Shown in pieces: positions 1 through 7,031 of a stretch of DNA of 34,720 nucleotides. The translations under genes and the position numbers were made by a program. Where the stretch lies: contig JAGAMG010000031.1 of the NCBI GenBank assembly GCA_017624835.1, positions 1-34,720 on the forward strand, written 5' to 3'. The notes under the pieces are model-generated. The model was not told the origin of the DNA. It worked only from the letters and a program-made list of their open reading frames with translations, and did not search any database. Source of the DNA: Lachnospiraceae bacterium (GTDB lineage Bacteria > Bacillota > Clostridia > Lachnospirales > Lachnospiraceae). How positions within the stretch are numbered: the first letter of the stretch is position 1; every line of letters starts with the position of its first letter.

Positions 1-8
1 ATTAATAA

Positions 9-36
9 TTGTATGGATTGTATTTTTGTATACAAT
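9..36 (+). promoter_or_regulatory. Putative promoter with inverted repeat ahead of the BCAA-binding lipoprotein gene
   Basis: TTGTAT (9-14) and TACAAT (31-36) sit 16 bases apart and form a plausible sigma-A promoter. A perfect inverted repeat, ATTGTAT-N6-ATACAAT (17-36), covers the -10 element, and ATTGTAT also occurs as a direct repeat at 8-14. This placement fits an operator, but I cannot name the regulator. The repeat does not resemble the CodY motif. The site lies near the window edge, so an upstream promoter may also exist. Confidence 0.4.
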
Positions 37-93
37 AGCACCTGCGATTATGTAATATGCTTTTTTAGAAAAGCAAAAAGGAGGATACATATT

Positions 94-1266
94 ATGAAGA
101 AATTTAACAAGTTTGTAAGTGTTGCAGTTGCATCCGCAATGGTTATGGCATTGGCAGGATGTGGTGCTGCTGACAAGGGTGCTGCTGACAAGGGTTCATC
201 CGACACCTTTAAGATTGGCGGAATCGGACCTACCACAGGTGGTGCAGCAATTTACGGTCTGGCTGTTCAGAATGCAGCTCAGCTTGCAGTGGATGACATT
301 AATGCTGCCGGTGGTGTAAATGGTTATAAGCTGGAAATGAATTTCCAGGATGATGAGCATGATCCTGAGAAGGCATTGAATGCTTACAATGTAGTAAAGG
401 ATTGGGGCGCACAGGTATTGGTAGGCTGTGTTACCAGTGGTCCTTGTATCGCAGTAACAGAGAAGACTAAGGCTGACAATATGTTCCAGCTTACTCCTTC
501 CGGTACCGCAGTAGAGTGTACTCAGTATGATAACTGCTTCCGTGTATGCTTCTCCGATCCTAATCAGGGCTTGGAAAGTGCAAAATACATTGGTGAAAAC
601 GGTCTTGCAACCAAGGTTGCCGTAATTTACGACAGCTCCGATGTATATTCTTCCGGTATTTATGAAGCATTTGCAAAGGAAGCTGCAAACCAGAGCTTTG
701 AAATCGTAGCAGCAGAAGCATTTACCGCCGACAGCAAGACTGATTTTTCCGTACAGCTTCAGAAGGCAAAGGATGCCGGTGCTGATATGGTATTCTTACC
801 TATTTACTATCAGGAATCCGCTTTGATTCTGACTCAGGCTGCCGGTATGGATTATGCGCCTGTATTCTTTAGCTGTGATGGTATGGATGGTATTTTAGGT
901 GGTGTTGAAAACTTTGATACCGCTCTTGCAGAAGGTGTTATGTTATTATCTCCCTTTGCTTCCAATTCTACTGATGAATTAACACAGAAGTTTGTAGCAA
1001 GCTATCAGGAGAAATATGGTGAAGTTCCTAATCAGTTCGCAGCAGATGCATATGACGCTGTATATGCAATTAAAGCTGCCATTGAGAAGAGTGGTGTTAC
1101 TCCTGATATGAGTGTATCCGATATCTGTGATAAAATCAAAGAAGCTATGACTCAGATTAGCATTGAAGGTGTTACCGCTAAGGGCTTATCCTGGACAGCA
1201 GATGGTGAGCCTAACAAGGAGCCTATGGTATTAAAGATTGAAAACGGTGCATACACCATCTTATAA
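94..1266 (+). CDS. Branched-chain amino acid ABC transporter, substrate-binding lipoprotein (LivK/LivJ-like)
   Basis: This is a 390-residue extracellular solute-binding protein of the Leu/Ile/Val type (periplasmic-binding protein fold I), which captures the amino acid and delivers it to the permease encoded next door. The start at 94 is chosen because AAAGGAGG precedes it and because a lipoprotein signal follows directly: MKK, a hydrophobic stretch, then lipobox LAGC with Cys23 as the lipidation site. The mature part opens with the family-typical GGIGPTTGG and a following ING/AAGGVNG loop. Just after the lipobox, a perfect 15-bp tandem duplication (163-192) repeats GAADK in the flexible linker. 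A terminator and a new promoter separate the gene from livHMGF, so it can be made in excess over the membrane components. The exact ligand (Leu, Ile, Val or another amino acid) cannot be read from sequence. Confidence 0.93.
   Translation: MKKFNKFVSVAVASAMVMALAGCGAADKGAADKGSSDTFKIGGIGPTTGGAAIYGLAVQNAAQLAVDDINAAGGVNGYKLEMNFQDDEHDPEKALNAYNVVKDWGAQVLVGCVTSGPCIAVTEKTKADNMFQLTPSGTAVECTQYDNCFRVCFSDPNQGLESAKYIGENGLATKVAVIYDSSDVYSSGIYEAFAKEAANQSFEIVAAEAFTADSKTDFSVQLQKAKDAGADMVFLPIYYQESALILTQAAGMDYAPVFFSCDGMDGILGGVENFDTALAEGVMLLSPFASNSTDELTQKFVASYQEKYGEVPNQFAADAYDAVYAIKAAIEKSGVTPDMSVSDICDKIKEAMTQISIEGVTAKGLSWTADGEPNKEPMVLKIENGAYTIL
163..192 (+). repeat. Perfect 2 x 15-bp tandem repeat in the lipoprotein linker
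   Basis: GGTGCTGCTGACAAG occurs twice head to tail (163-177 and 178-192) and encodes GAADK-GAADK directly after the lipidated cysteine. It lengthens the linker between the membrane anchor and the binding domain in frame. Confidence 0.9.
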
Positions 1267-1285
1267 TAATTTGTTTTAAAAGAGC

Positions 1286-1316
1286 GGAGGGTTGTTGAAA
1301 GGCAATCCTCCTTTTT
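1286..1316 (+). terminator. Intrinsic terminator after the binding-protein gene
   Basis: GGAGGGTTG (1286-1294) pairs with CAATCCTCC (1303-1311) with one G-T pair and an 8-base loop. It is followed by TTTTT (1312-1316). It lies between the binding-protein gene and the permease genes and probably attenuates rather than fully stops readthrough. Confidence 0.85.
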
Positions 1317-1351
1317 GGTATTTCAGTTTTCTATTTCTTAAAGTTATTTGC

Positions 1352-1380
1352 TTGCTAGATGGCAGTAATTCTGTTATACT
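1352..1380 (+). promoter_or_regulatory. Putative sigma-A promoter for the livHMGF genes
   Basis: TTGCTA (1352-1357), a 17-base spacer and TATACT (1375-1380) lie downstream of the terminator and 42 bases ahead of the permease start. This suggests that the membrane and ATPase genes have their own promoter. Confidence 0.6.
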
Positions 1381-1422
1381 TTATCTTATTATGGCATATA
1401 TTTTGCAACAGTGGAGGTTCTT

Positions 1423-2307
1423 ATGAGTTTCATTCAATATTTAATAAGTGGTATCAGCCTGGGAAGCGTATACGCATTGATTGCTTTAGGATATACCATG
1501 GTGTACGGAATTGCAAAGATGCTGAACTTTGCACATGGAGATGTTATTATGGTTGGTGGATTTACTACCTATACCATATGCAGTACCTTGGGATTACATC
1601 CTATAATCGGTATTATTGTGTCGGTTGTAGTATGTACACTCTTGGGTATTACGATAGAAAAAATTGCATATAAGCCACTTCGTAAGGCTTCTTCACCTCT
1701 TGCGGTTTTGATTACTGCCATTGGTGTCAGCTATTTATTACAGAATCTGGCACTCTTAATTTTTGGAGCAAATGCCAAGTCCTTTACCTCTGTGGTTTCC
1801 ATGGAGCCTATTAAGTTAGCAGACGGCCAGCTTAGTATTACCGGGGAAACCATTGTAACCATTGTTTGCTGTATCCTGATTATGATTGGATTAATGTTCT
1901 TTATCAATAAGACAAAGGCAGGACAGGCAATGCTGGCAGTTTCAGAGGACAAGGGCGCTGCACAGCTTATGGGTATTAATGTGGACGGAACGATTGCACT
2001 TACCTTTGCCATTGGTTCTGCATTAGCAGCAATTGCCGGTGTATTACTATGTTCCGCCTATCCTTCTTTAACCCCTTATACAGGTTCCATGCCCGGTATT
2101 AAAGCCTTTGTTGCTGCAGTATTCGGTGGTATCGGTTCTATTCCCGGAGCATTTATCGGTGGTATTTTACTTGGTGTCATTGAAATATTAAGTAAAGCCT
2201 ATATTTCTTCTCAGATGTCGGATGCAATTTGTTTTGCGGTACTGATTATTGTACTGTTAGTGAAGCCTACGGGACTTCTTGGAAAAAATATTCAGGAAAA
2301 GGTTTAA
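1423..2307 (+). CDS. livH: Branched-chain amino acid ABC transporter permease LivH
   Basis: A 294-residue integral membrane permease with about eight hydrophobic segments. With LivM it forms the channel of the branched-chain amino acid importer. Family signs are the N-terminal ALGYTMVYGIAKMLNFAHGD block (roughly residues 21-40) and the late glycine-rich FGGIGSIPGAFIGG cytoplasmic loop that contacts the ATPases. The ATG at 1423 is preferred over an in-frame GTG at 1411 because GGAGG (1413-1417) lies five bases ahead of it. The length is normal for LivH. The gene is the first of a tight livH-livM-livG-livF group, and the stop lies one base before the livM start, which suggests translational coupling. 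Confidence 0.93.
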   Translation: MSFIQYLISGISLGSVYALIALGYTMVYGIAKMLNFAHGDVIMVGGFTTYTICSTLGLHPIIGIIVSVVVCTLLGITIEKIAYKPLRKASSPLAVLITAIGVSYLLQNLALLIFGANAKSFTSVVSMEPIKLADGQLSITGETIVTIVCCILIMIGLMFFINKTKAGQAMLAVSEDKGAAQLMGINVDGTIALTFAIGSALAAIAGVLLCSAYPSLTPYTGSMPGIKAFVAAVFGGIGSIPGAFIGGILLGVIEILSKAYISSQMSDAICFAVLIIVLLVKPTGLLGKNIQEKV

Positions 2308-2308
2308 T

Positions 2309-3391
2309 ATGGGGACAAGAATGAAAAAGCTATTAATAAATAAAACATTGAAACAAAATTTAATAACTTACGGAATTGTAATTGTGGCATATCTTGTGAT
2401 TCAGATTATGGTAAGTTTAGGACTTGTAAGCAGCTTATTAAAGGGCTTGCTGGTTCCTTTATGTGTCTATGCAATTCTTGCGGTTTCGCTGAATCTGGTG
2501 GTAGGAATTTTAGGAGAATTGAGTCTTGGGCATGCAGGTTTTATGTGTGTGGGTGCTTTTGCCAGTGCCTTCTTTTCCATGTGCATGAAATCCACCAATA
2601 TGCCCTCAGCCCTTCGTTTTTTGATTGCAATTTTAATCGGAGCTGCTTCGGCAGCGATTTGCGGTATTTTGATTGGTATTCCGGTACTTAGATTAAAGGG
2701 AGATTATCTGGCGATTGTAACCCTTGCTTTTGGTGAAATTATTAAAAATATTGTAAACAGTCTCTATATTGGGTTGGATGAAGCAGGATTTCATTTTTCC
2801 ATGGAGAGTACAATGGATTTAAATCTGTCTGAGACGGGTACGGTTATTATTAAGGGTGCTCAGGGTATTACCGGTACGCCCAATGATTCCACATTTACAG
2901 TGGGTGTGATTTTATTGTTGCTTACTTTGGTGATTGTATTGAATCTCATTCATTCCCGCGACGGACGTGCCATTATGTCTATTCGTGACAATACCATTGC
3001 TGCAGAATCCATCGGTATTCATGTAACTAAGTATAAGCTTATGGCATTTACCATTTCCGCGGCTTTAGCAGGTGTTGCAGGTGTGTTATATGCCCATAAT
3101 TTGTCTTCCCTGACAGCAACCCAGAAGAATTTCGGTTATAATCAGTCCATTATGATTCTGGTATTTGTAGTACTTGGAGGAATCGGAAATATCAGAGGCT
3201 CTGTGATTTCAGCGGTAATTTTAACCTTACTTCCTGAGCTCTTACGTGGTCTTAATGATTACCGTATGCTGATTTATGCGGTAGTACTGATTGTAATGAT
3301 GCTCTTTAACTGGGCTCCTAAATGTATTGAGTGGAGAGCAAAGCTTCTTTATAAATTTAAGAATAAAAAGACTGCAAAGGAGGCTGAGTAA
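2309..3391 (+). CDS. livM: Branched-chain amino acid ABC transporter permease LivM
   Basis: The second permease of the importer, about 360 residues and strongly hydrophobic. Recognition rests on the LSLNLVVGILGELSLGHAGF block (roughly residues 59-78, counting from 2309) and the C-terminal LGGIGNIRGSV loop, both typical of LivM. The reading frame stays open upstream of 2309, but those extra codons lie inside livH. Two starts are possible: ATG 2309, one base after the livH stop, and ATG 2321, preceded by GGGGA with good spacing. I give the longer one, and the difference is four residues. The protein ends with a basic tail, and an AAGGAGG site for livG lies inside its last codons. Confidence 0.93.
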   Translation: MGTRMKKLLINKTLKQNLITYGIVIVAYLVIQIMVSLGLVSSLLKGLLVPLCVYAILAVSLNLVVGILGELSLGHAGFMCVGAFASAFFSMCMKSTNMPSALRFLIAILIGAASAAICGILIGIPVLRLKGDYLAIVTLAFGEIIKNIVNSLYIGLDEAGFHFSMESTMDLNLSETGTVIIKGAQGITGTPNDSTFTVGVILLLLTLVIVLNLIHSRDGRAIMSIRDNTIAAESIGIHVTKYKLMAFTISAALAGVAGVLYAHNLSSLTATQKNFGYNQSIMILVFVVLGGIGNIRGSVISAVILTLLPELLRGLNDYRMLIYAVVLIVMMLFNWAPKCIEWRAKLLYKFKNKKTAKEAE

Positions 3392-3393
3392 TT

Positions 3394-4152
3394 ATGACAT
3401 TATTAGAAGTAAAAAACTTAAGCATATCCTTTGGCGGACTTCGTGCTGTAGACGATTTTAATATTAGTATTAAGCAGGGCTGTCTCTACGGCTTGATTGG
3501 ACCAAACGGTGCAGGTAAAACTACGGTTTTCAATTTGCTTACAGGAGTTTATAAACCCAATGAAGGAATTATTACCTTAGGTGGTAAGAATATTACCGGT
3601 AAGAAGACCATTGAGATTAATCAGGAAGGGATTGCAAGAACCTTCCAGAATATTCGTTTGTTTAAAGAACTTTCCGTAATTGATAATGTAAAGGCAGGGC
3701 TTCATAATCACTTAAAATACAGCACTGTAGAAGGAATTTTACGTTTACCCAGATTTCATAAGATTGAAAAGGAAATGACTGAGCAGGCGATGGAGCTTCT
3801 GAAGGTATTTGACCTGGATGGTGAGGCAGATACTCTGGCTGCTAATTTGCCCTATGGTAAGCAGCGTAAACTGGAAATTGCCAGAGCTCTTGCCACTAAG
3901 CCCAAATTACTTTTGTTGGATGAGCCTGCAGCAGGTATGAATCCAAATGAAACCTTGGAATTGATGGATACCATCCGTTTTGTACGGGATAACTTTGATA
4001 TGACCATTTTGTTGATTGAACATGATATGAAGCTGGTAAGCGGTATCTGTGAGGAGCTTACCGTGTTGAACTTTGGTCGTGTCCTTTGTCAGGGCAAAAC
4101 TGCAGATGTGCTGAATAACCCGGAAGTTATCAAGGCATATCTGGGTGAATAG
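3394..4152 (+). CDS. livG: Branched-chain amino acid ABC transporter ATP-binding protein LivG
   Basis: A 252-residue ABC ATPase that powers the LivHM permease together with LivF. Walker A is GPNGAGKT (36-43) and Walker B is KLLLLDEP (171-178). The H-loop reads IEHDM. The signature helix is LPYGKQRKLEIARAL (152-166) in place of the canonical LSGGQ, a variation that is normal for LivG and separates it from LivF. The gene starts two bases after the livM stop behind an AGGAGG site, so the two are very likely coupled. The length is normal and no defects are visible. Confidence 0.95.
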   Translation: MTLLEVKNLSISFGGLRAVDDFNISIKQGCLYGLIGPNGAGKTTVFNLLTGVYKPNEGIITLGGKNITGKKTIEINQEGIARTFQNIRLFKELSVIDNVKAGLHNHLKYSTVEGILRLPRFHKIEKEMTEQAMELLKVFDLDGEADTLAANLPYGKQRKLEIARALATKPKLLLLDEPAAGMNPNETLELMDTIRFVRDNFDMTILLIEHDMKLVSGICEELTVLNFGRVLCQGKTADVLNNPEVIKAYLGE

Positions 4153-4164
4153 GAGGATATACCA

Positions 4165-4875
4165 ATGGCGATGTTAGAGGTAAAGGATTTAAAAGTATAT
4201 TATGGTATGATTCAGGCAATTAAGGGTGTGTCCTTTCATGTAAATGAGGGCGAGGTTATTGCACTGATTGGTGCTAATGGTGCCGGTAAGACCACTATTC
4301 TGCATACTGTTTCAGGTTTGCTTGCACCCAAGGAAGGCAGTGTTACCTTTGAAGGAACAGATATTACAAAGGTACCCGGTCATAAAATTGTATCCATGGG
4401 AATGGCACATGTTCCGGAGGGCAGACGTGTATTTGCACAGCTTTCCGTGCTTCAAAATTTAAAAATGGGAGCTTATACCCGAAGAGATAAGGAAGAGATT
4501 AATCAGACCCTGCAAACGGTATTTGACCGTTTCCCTCGTTTGGAGGAGCGTCAAAATCAGATGGCAGGAACCTTAAGTGGTGGTGAGCAGCAGATGCTTG
4601 CCATGGGACGTGCATTGATGTCCCATCCTAAAATTATTTTGATGGATGAGCCGTCCATGGGACTTTCCCCTATTTTTGTAAATGAAATCTTTGACATTAT
4701 TCAAGAAGTAAGTAAAAGTGGTACAACCGTACTATTGGTAGAACAGAATGCAAAGAAGGCTTTGTCCATTGCAGACCGTGCTTATGTTTTGGAAACAGGT
4801 AATATTGTATTAGAAGGCAAGGCAAGTGAGTTATTGAATGATGATTCTATTAAGAAGGCATATCTTGGCGAATAA
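4165..4875 (+). CDS. livF: Branched-chain amino acid ABC transporter ATP-binding protein LivF
   Basis: The second ATPase of the importer, 236 residues. Walker A is GANGAGKT (36-43), the signature is LSGGEQQ (137-143), Walker B is ILMDEP (158-163), and the switch region reads VEQNAKKAL, which is characteristic of LivF. It follows livG by 12 bases and has its own AGGAGG site at the end of livG. It presumably forms a heterodimer with LivG on the cytoplasmic face of LivHM. Confidence 0.95.
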   Translation: MAMLEVKDLKVYYGMIQAIKGVSFHVNEGEVIALIGANGAGKTTILHTVSGLLAPKEGSVTFEGTDITKVPGHKIVSMGMAHVPEGRRVFAQLSVLQNLKMGAYTRRDKEEINQTLQTVFDRFPRLEERQNQMAGTLSGGEQQMLAMGRALMSHPKIILMDEPSMGLSPIFVNEIFDIIQEVSKSGTTVLLVEQNAKKALSIADRAYVLETGNIVLEGKASELLNDDSIKKAYLGE

Positions 4876-4920
4876 ATAGCAACTCATGTATTGTGATAAC
4901 CTTGAAAAAGGAGGCAAAGT

Positions 4921-5544
4921 ATGGAAAATGTAGTAATTACAATTGCAAGACAGTATGGTAGTGGCGGAAGAACGGTAGGAGAGATGCTTGCAAACAAGCT
5001 GGGTATTCATTTTTATGACAAGGAATTGATGAAGCTTGCAAGTGATGAAAGTGGTATTAATGAAGCACTTTTTGTAAATGCAGACGAAAAGGTAAAAAGT
5101 ACCAAGCTTTTCAATCTTGCCAAAAGTGCATATCATGGTGAATTAATCCCACCGGAAAGTGATGATTTTACCTCCAGTGATAACCTGTTTAATTATCAGG
5201 CGAAAATCATCCGTAAGCTGGCAGAGGACGGCGAGTCCTGCGTAATTATGGGAAGAGCAGCGGACTATGTTTTAAAGGATTATGATAATGTTCTCAGTGT
5301 GTTTGTTCATGCACCTAAGGATTTCTGCATAGAGCAGGCAGCCAAGAAGCACAGCATGAGCGAAAAAGAGCTGGAGCGTTATATCGCTAAAACCGATAGA
5401 CACAGAGCCGGATACTATAAGTATCACACCGGAAGAGAATGGACGGATGCAAGAAATTATGATTTATGTCTGGACAGCTCCAAGCTTGGCTTTGAAAGAT
5501 GCGTAGAAGAGATTATTGCATATATGAAGGTAAGATTTCAGTAA
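4921..5544 (+). CDS. Cytidylate kinase-like family protein
   Basis: A 207-residue protein of the cytidylate kinase-like P-loop family (Cytidylate_kin2 type). The N-terminus has the divergent P-loop ITIARQYGSGGRTVG (about residues 6-20), followed by a central VIMGRAADYVL strand/helix and a late arginine-rich segment (TDRHRAGYYKYHTGREW) that resembles the lid region of nucleoside monophosphate kinases. Members are widespread in Clostridia, often in several copies, and their true substrate is generally unproven, so I do not call it cmk. It starts 45 bases after livF behind AAAGGAGG with no terminator between, so it is probably co-transcribed with the amino acid importer. Any metabolic link to amino acid uptake is unclear. 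Confidence 0.85.
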   Translation: MENVVITIARQYGSGGRTVGEMLANKLGIHFYDKELMKLASDESGINEALFVNADEKVKSTKLFNLAKSAYHGELIPPESDDFTSSDNLFNYQAKIIRKLAEDGESCVIMGRAADYVLKDYDNVLSVFVHAPKDFCIEQAAKKHSMSEKELERYIAKTDRHRAGYYKYHTGREWTDARNYDLCLDSSKLGFERCVEEIIAYMKVRFQ

Positions 5545-5590
5545 TTTTGTTAGTATAAGCTCTTTATAGTAAAAATAATACACAAATAAT

Positions 5591-5636
5591 AAAAGCACAG
5601 CAAACATCCTATTACAAATGTTTGTTGTGCTTTTTT
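5591..5636. terminator. Strong terminator, probably bidirectional, between the kinase-like gene and lexA
   Basis: A 16-bp stem with one G-T pair (5592-5607 with 5618-5633) and a 10-base loop runs straight into a T tract on the + strand. The left arm starts with an A tract, so it also reads as a terminator on the - strand. It lies between two convergent genes and should end both transcripts. Confidence 0.9.
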
Positions 5637-5701
5637 GGTAGTGTGTCTTACGACGCATGTTTCTTAAGGGTTAAGCTGTAGCTTATTTAAGAGATAAATA
5701 T

Positions 5702-6319
5702 TTAGCGGTAGAAACGGAATACACCGAACACGGTTCCAAGAATTTGGCAATCATCAACAATAATCGGATCCATGGTATCATTTTCCGGCTGAAGACGAAT
5801 GTGACCATCCTCTTTATAAAAGGTCTTAACCGTTGCAGAATCATCAATTAAAGCGACTACGATGTCACCATTGTGAGCTGTGTTTTTGGAATTTACAAAT
5901 ACACGGTCGCCGTTAAAAATACCGGCATTAATCATGGAATCACCACGAACATTTAATATGAAGGATTCCCCCTTGGGAACTACATCTGCCGGCACAGGGA
6001 AGTACTCCTGAATATTTTCTTCTGCAAGAATGGGCTGTCCGGCCGCCACATTGCCAATAACAGGAAGACTAACCATTTCGGTACGAACCATCTGAAAGCT
6101 GTCATCACAGATTTCAATGGCACGGGGCTTGGTAGGGTCACGTCGAATATAGCCGTTTTTTTCCAGAGTTTCTAAGTGAGAGTGAACGGAAGAGGTGGAC
6201 TTTAAATTAACAGTCTCACAAATTTCCCGTACAGTAGGGGGATAGCCCCTCTTTAAAATTTCTTCTTTAATATAATCCAGAATTTCCTGCTGTTTAGCAG
6301 AGATTTTACCATAACTCAT
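5702..6319 (-). CDS. lexA: LexA repressor, SOS regulator with self-cleaving peptidase domain
   Basis: A 205-residue transcriptional repressor of the SOS response, inactivated by RecA-stimulated self-cleavage. The N-terminal winged helix (1-70) contains PPTVREI and the recognition helix [20 protein letters not shown]. The cleavage bond is Ala93-Gly94 within [13 protein letters not shown]. The catalytic pair is Ser128 (GDSM) and Lys165 (ATVKTF), so the S24 peptidase domain is complete. The start at 6319 has GGAGGATATAAC directly upstream. The gene diverges from a LysM/membrane protein gene across DNA rich in LexA boxes, some overlapping its own -35 region, so autoregulation is likely. Confidence 0.97.
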   Translation of the reverse strand: MSYGKISAKQQEILDYIKEEILKRGYPPTVREICETVNLKSTSSVHSHLETLEKNGYIRRDPTKPRAIEICDDSFQMVRTEMVSLPVIGNVAAGQPILAEENIQEYFPVPADVVPKGESFILNVRGDSMINAGIFNGDRVFVNSKNTAHNGDIVVALIDDSATVKTFYKEDGHIRLQPENDTMDPIIVDDCQILGTVFGVFRFYR

Positions 6320-6396
6320 GTTATATCCTCCGTTTCATAATTTCATATATGTAAAAAATAAATCTAAATCATAGAAGTACTTGTTGATTTAAGGTT

Positions 6397-6425
6397 AGTA
6401 TAACATATGGATACGAAAAAAGCAA
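6397..6425 (-). promoter_or_regulatory. Putative lexA promoter
   Basis: On the minus strand, TTGCTT (6420-6425), a 17-base spacer and TATACT (6397-6402) lie about 78 bases upstream of the lexA start. The -35 overlaps a degenerate LexA box (6423-6436), which fits weak autorepression. Confidence 0.6.
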
Positions 6426-6449
6426 ACATATATTCCAAAAATATGTTCG
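6423..6449. promoter_or_regulatory. Two degenerate LexA boxes on the lexA side
   Basis: CAAACATATATTCC (6423-6436) and CAAAAATATGTTCG (6436-6449) match 11 and 12 of 14 positions of the Bacillus-type SOS box CGAACRNRYGTTYG, counted by eye. They share one base and lie at and just upstream of the lexA -35 element. Confidence 0.5.
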
Positions 6450-6456
6450 ATTTCCA

Positions 6457-6485
6457 TTGACAAGAGAATACATGTTCGGTATAAT
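6457..6485 (+). promoter_or_regulatory. Consensus sigma-A promoter of the LysM/membrane protein gene
   Basis: A perfect TTGACA (6457-6462), a 17-base spacer and a perfect TATAAT (6480-6485) form a textbook promoter. Such a strong promoter is usual for genes held off by a repressor, and a LexA box occupies its spacer. Confidence 0.88.
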
Positions 6486-6522
6486 ACACCTATAAGAACA
6501 AATGTTTGCGAACAAAGTTTCG
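6465..6522 (+). promoter_or_regulatory. Three LexA (SOS) boxes over the LysM gene promoter
   Basis: Box 1, AGAATACATGTTCG (6465-6478), lies in the promoter spacer. Box 2, AGAACAAATGTTTG (6495-6508), and box 3, CGAACAAAGTTTCG (6509-6522), abut each other just downstream of the -10. They match 12, 13 and 12 of 14 positions of CGAACRNRYGTTYG. Box 3 is also the core of the palindrome at 6508-6523. The adjacency of lexA and the spacing around the promoter make LexA control very likely. Confidence 0.8.
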
Positions 6523-6614
6523 CATGATACATAATAATTATATATCAAGTATATAGATAATATATATTACTATGAGAAAGGTTGGTTTTGAAAATGCAAA
6601 AGAGGGTATATGAT

Positions 6615-6980
6615 ATGACGGATAGAGAGATTAGAGCATATAAGAGAAAGTTACGCAGAAAAAAAGAAATCAGACGCAAGCTCATGATGGGACTTATGAC
6701 CTTTTGTCTGATTATGGTATGTGCTGTTTCCTATCATGCACTGCACTCTAATGCAAGTACTGTGGATGAGGAATTAAATTTTAAGTATTATACCAATATC
6801 ACCGTAGAATATGGTGAGACTTTATGGGATATTGCTGATAAATATATTGACTATCAGGAATATAAGGACAGGGCTGCTTACATTGCGGAGGTGCAGAGCA
6901 TTAATCATTTAAATGATGATGTAATCAGAGCCGGACAGCATTTGGTGGTTCCCTATTATTCCAATGAGTTTGTTAAATAG
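6615..6980 (+). CDS. Small membrane-anchored LysM protein, candidate SOS cell-division inhibitor (YneA-like)
   Basis: About 121 residues: a very basic N-terminus (REIRAYKRKLRRKKEIRRK), one membrane segment (about 29-47, MMGLMTFCLIMVCAVSYHAL) and a C-terminal LysM-type domain that begins at ITVEYGETLWDIADKY and ends near GQHLVVPYY. This is the layout of Bacillus YneA, the SOS-induced division inhibitor, which is also divergent from lexA. The basic end should stay in the cytoplasm, with LysM facing the cell wall. I prefer ATG 6615 because GAGGG (6602-6606) sits eight bases ahead. ATG 6594, in frame, would add seven residues but has only a distant GAAAGG. A TTG at 6582 is less likely. The function is inferred from architecture, position and LexA boxes. 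A general peptidoglycan-binding role is the alternative. Confidence 0.85.
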   Translation: MTDREIRAYKRKLRRKKEIRRKLMMGLMTFCLIMVCAVSYHALHSNASTVDEELNFKYYTNITVEYGETLWDIADKYIDYQEYKDRAAYIAEVQSINHLNDDVIRAGQHLVVPYYSNEFVK

Positions 6981-7031
6981 TGCTATTTCTGTAGTAATAT
7001 TTTTTGCAGTTTTTAAGATATTTTTAGTTTT

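Noticed and set aside
6572-6613. Thirteen-codon open frame that ends one base before the LysM gene ATG at 6615
   Set aside because: It could be a leader peptide, but no ribosome binding site precedes its ATG, and it overlaps the alternative ATG at 6594. Coincidence is more likely.
6981-7031. T-rich convergent gap as a terminator
   Set aside because: Several T runs are present but I found no convincing stem before them on either strand.
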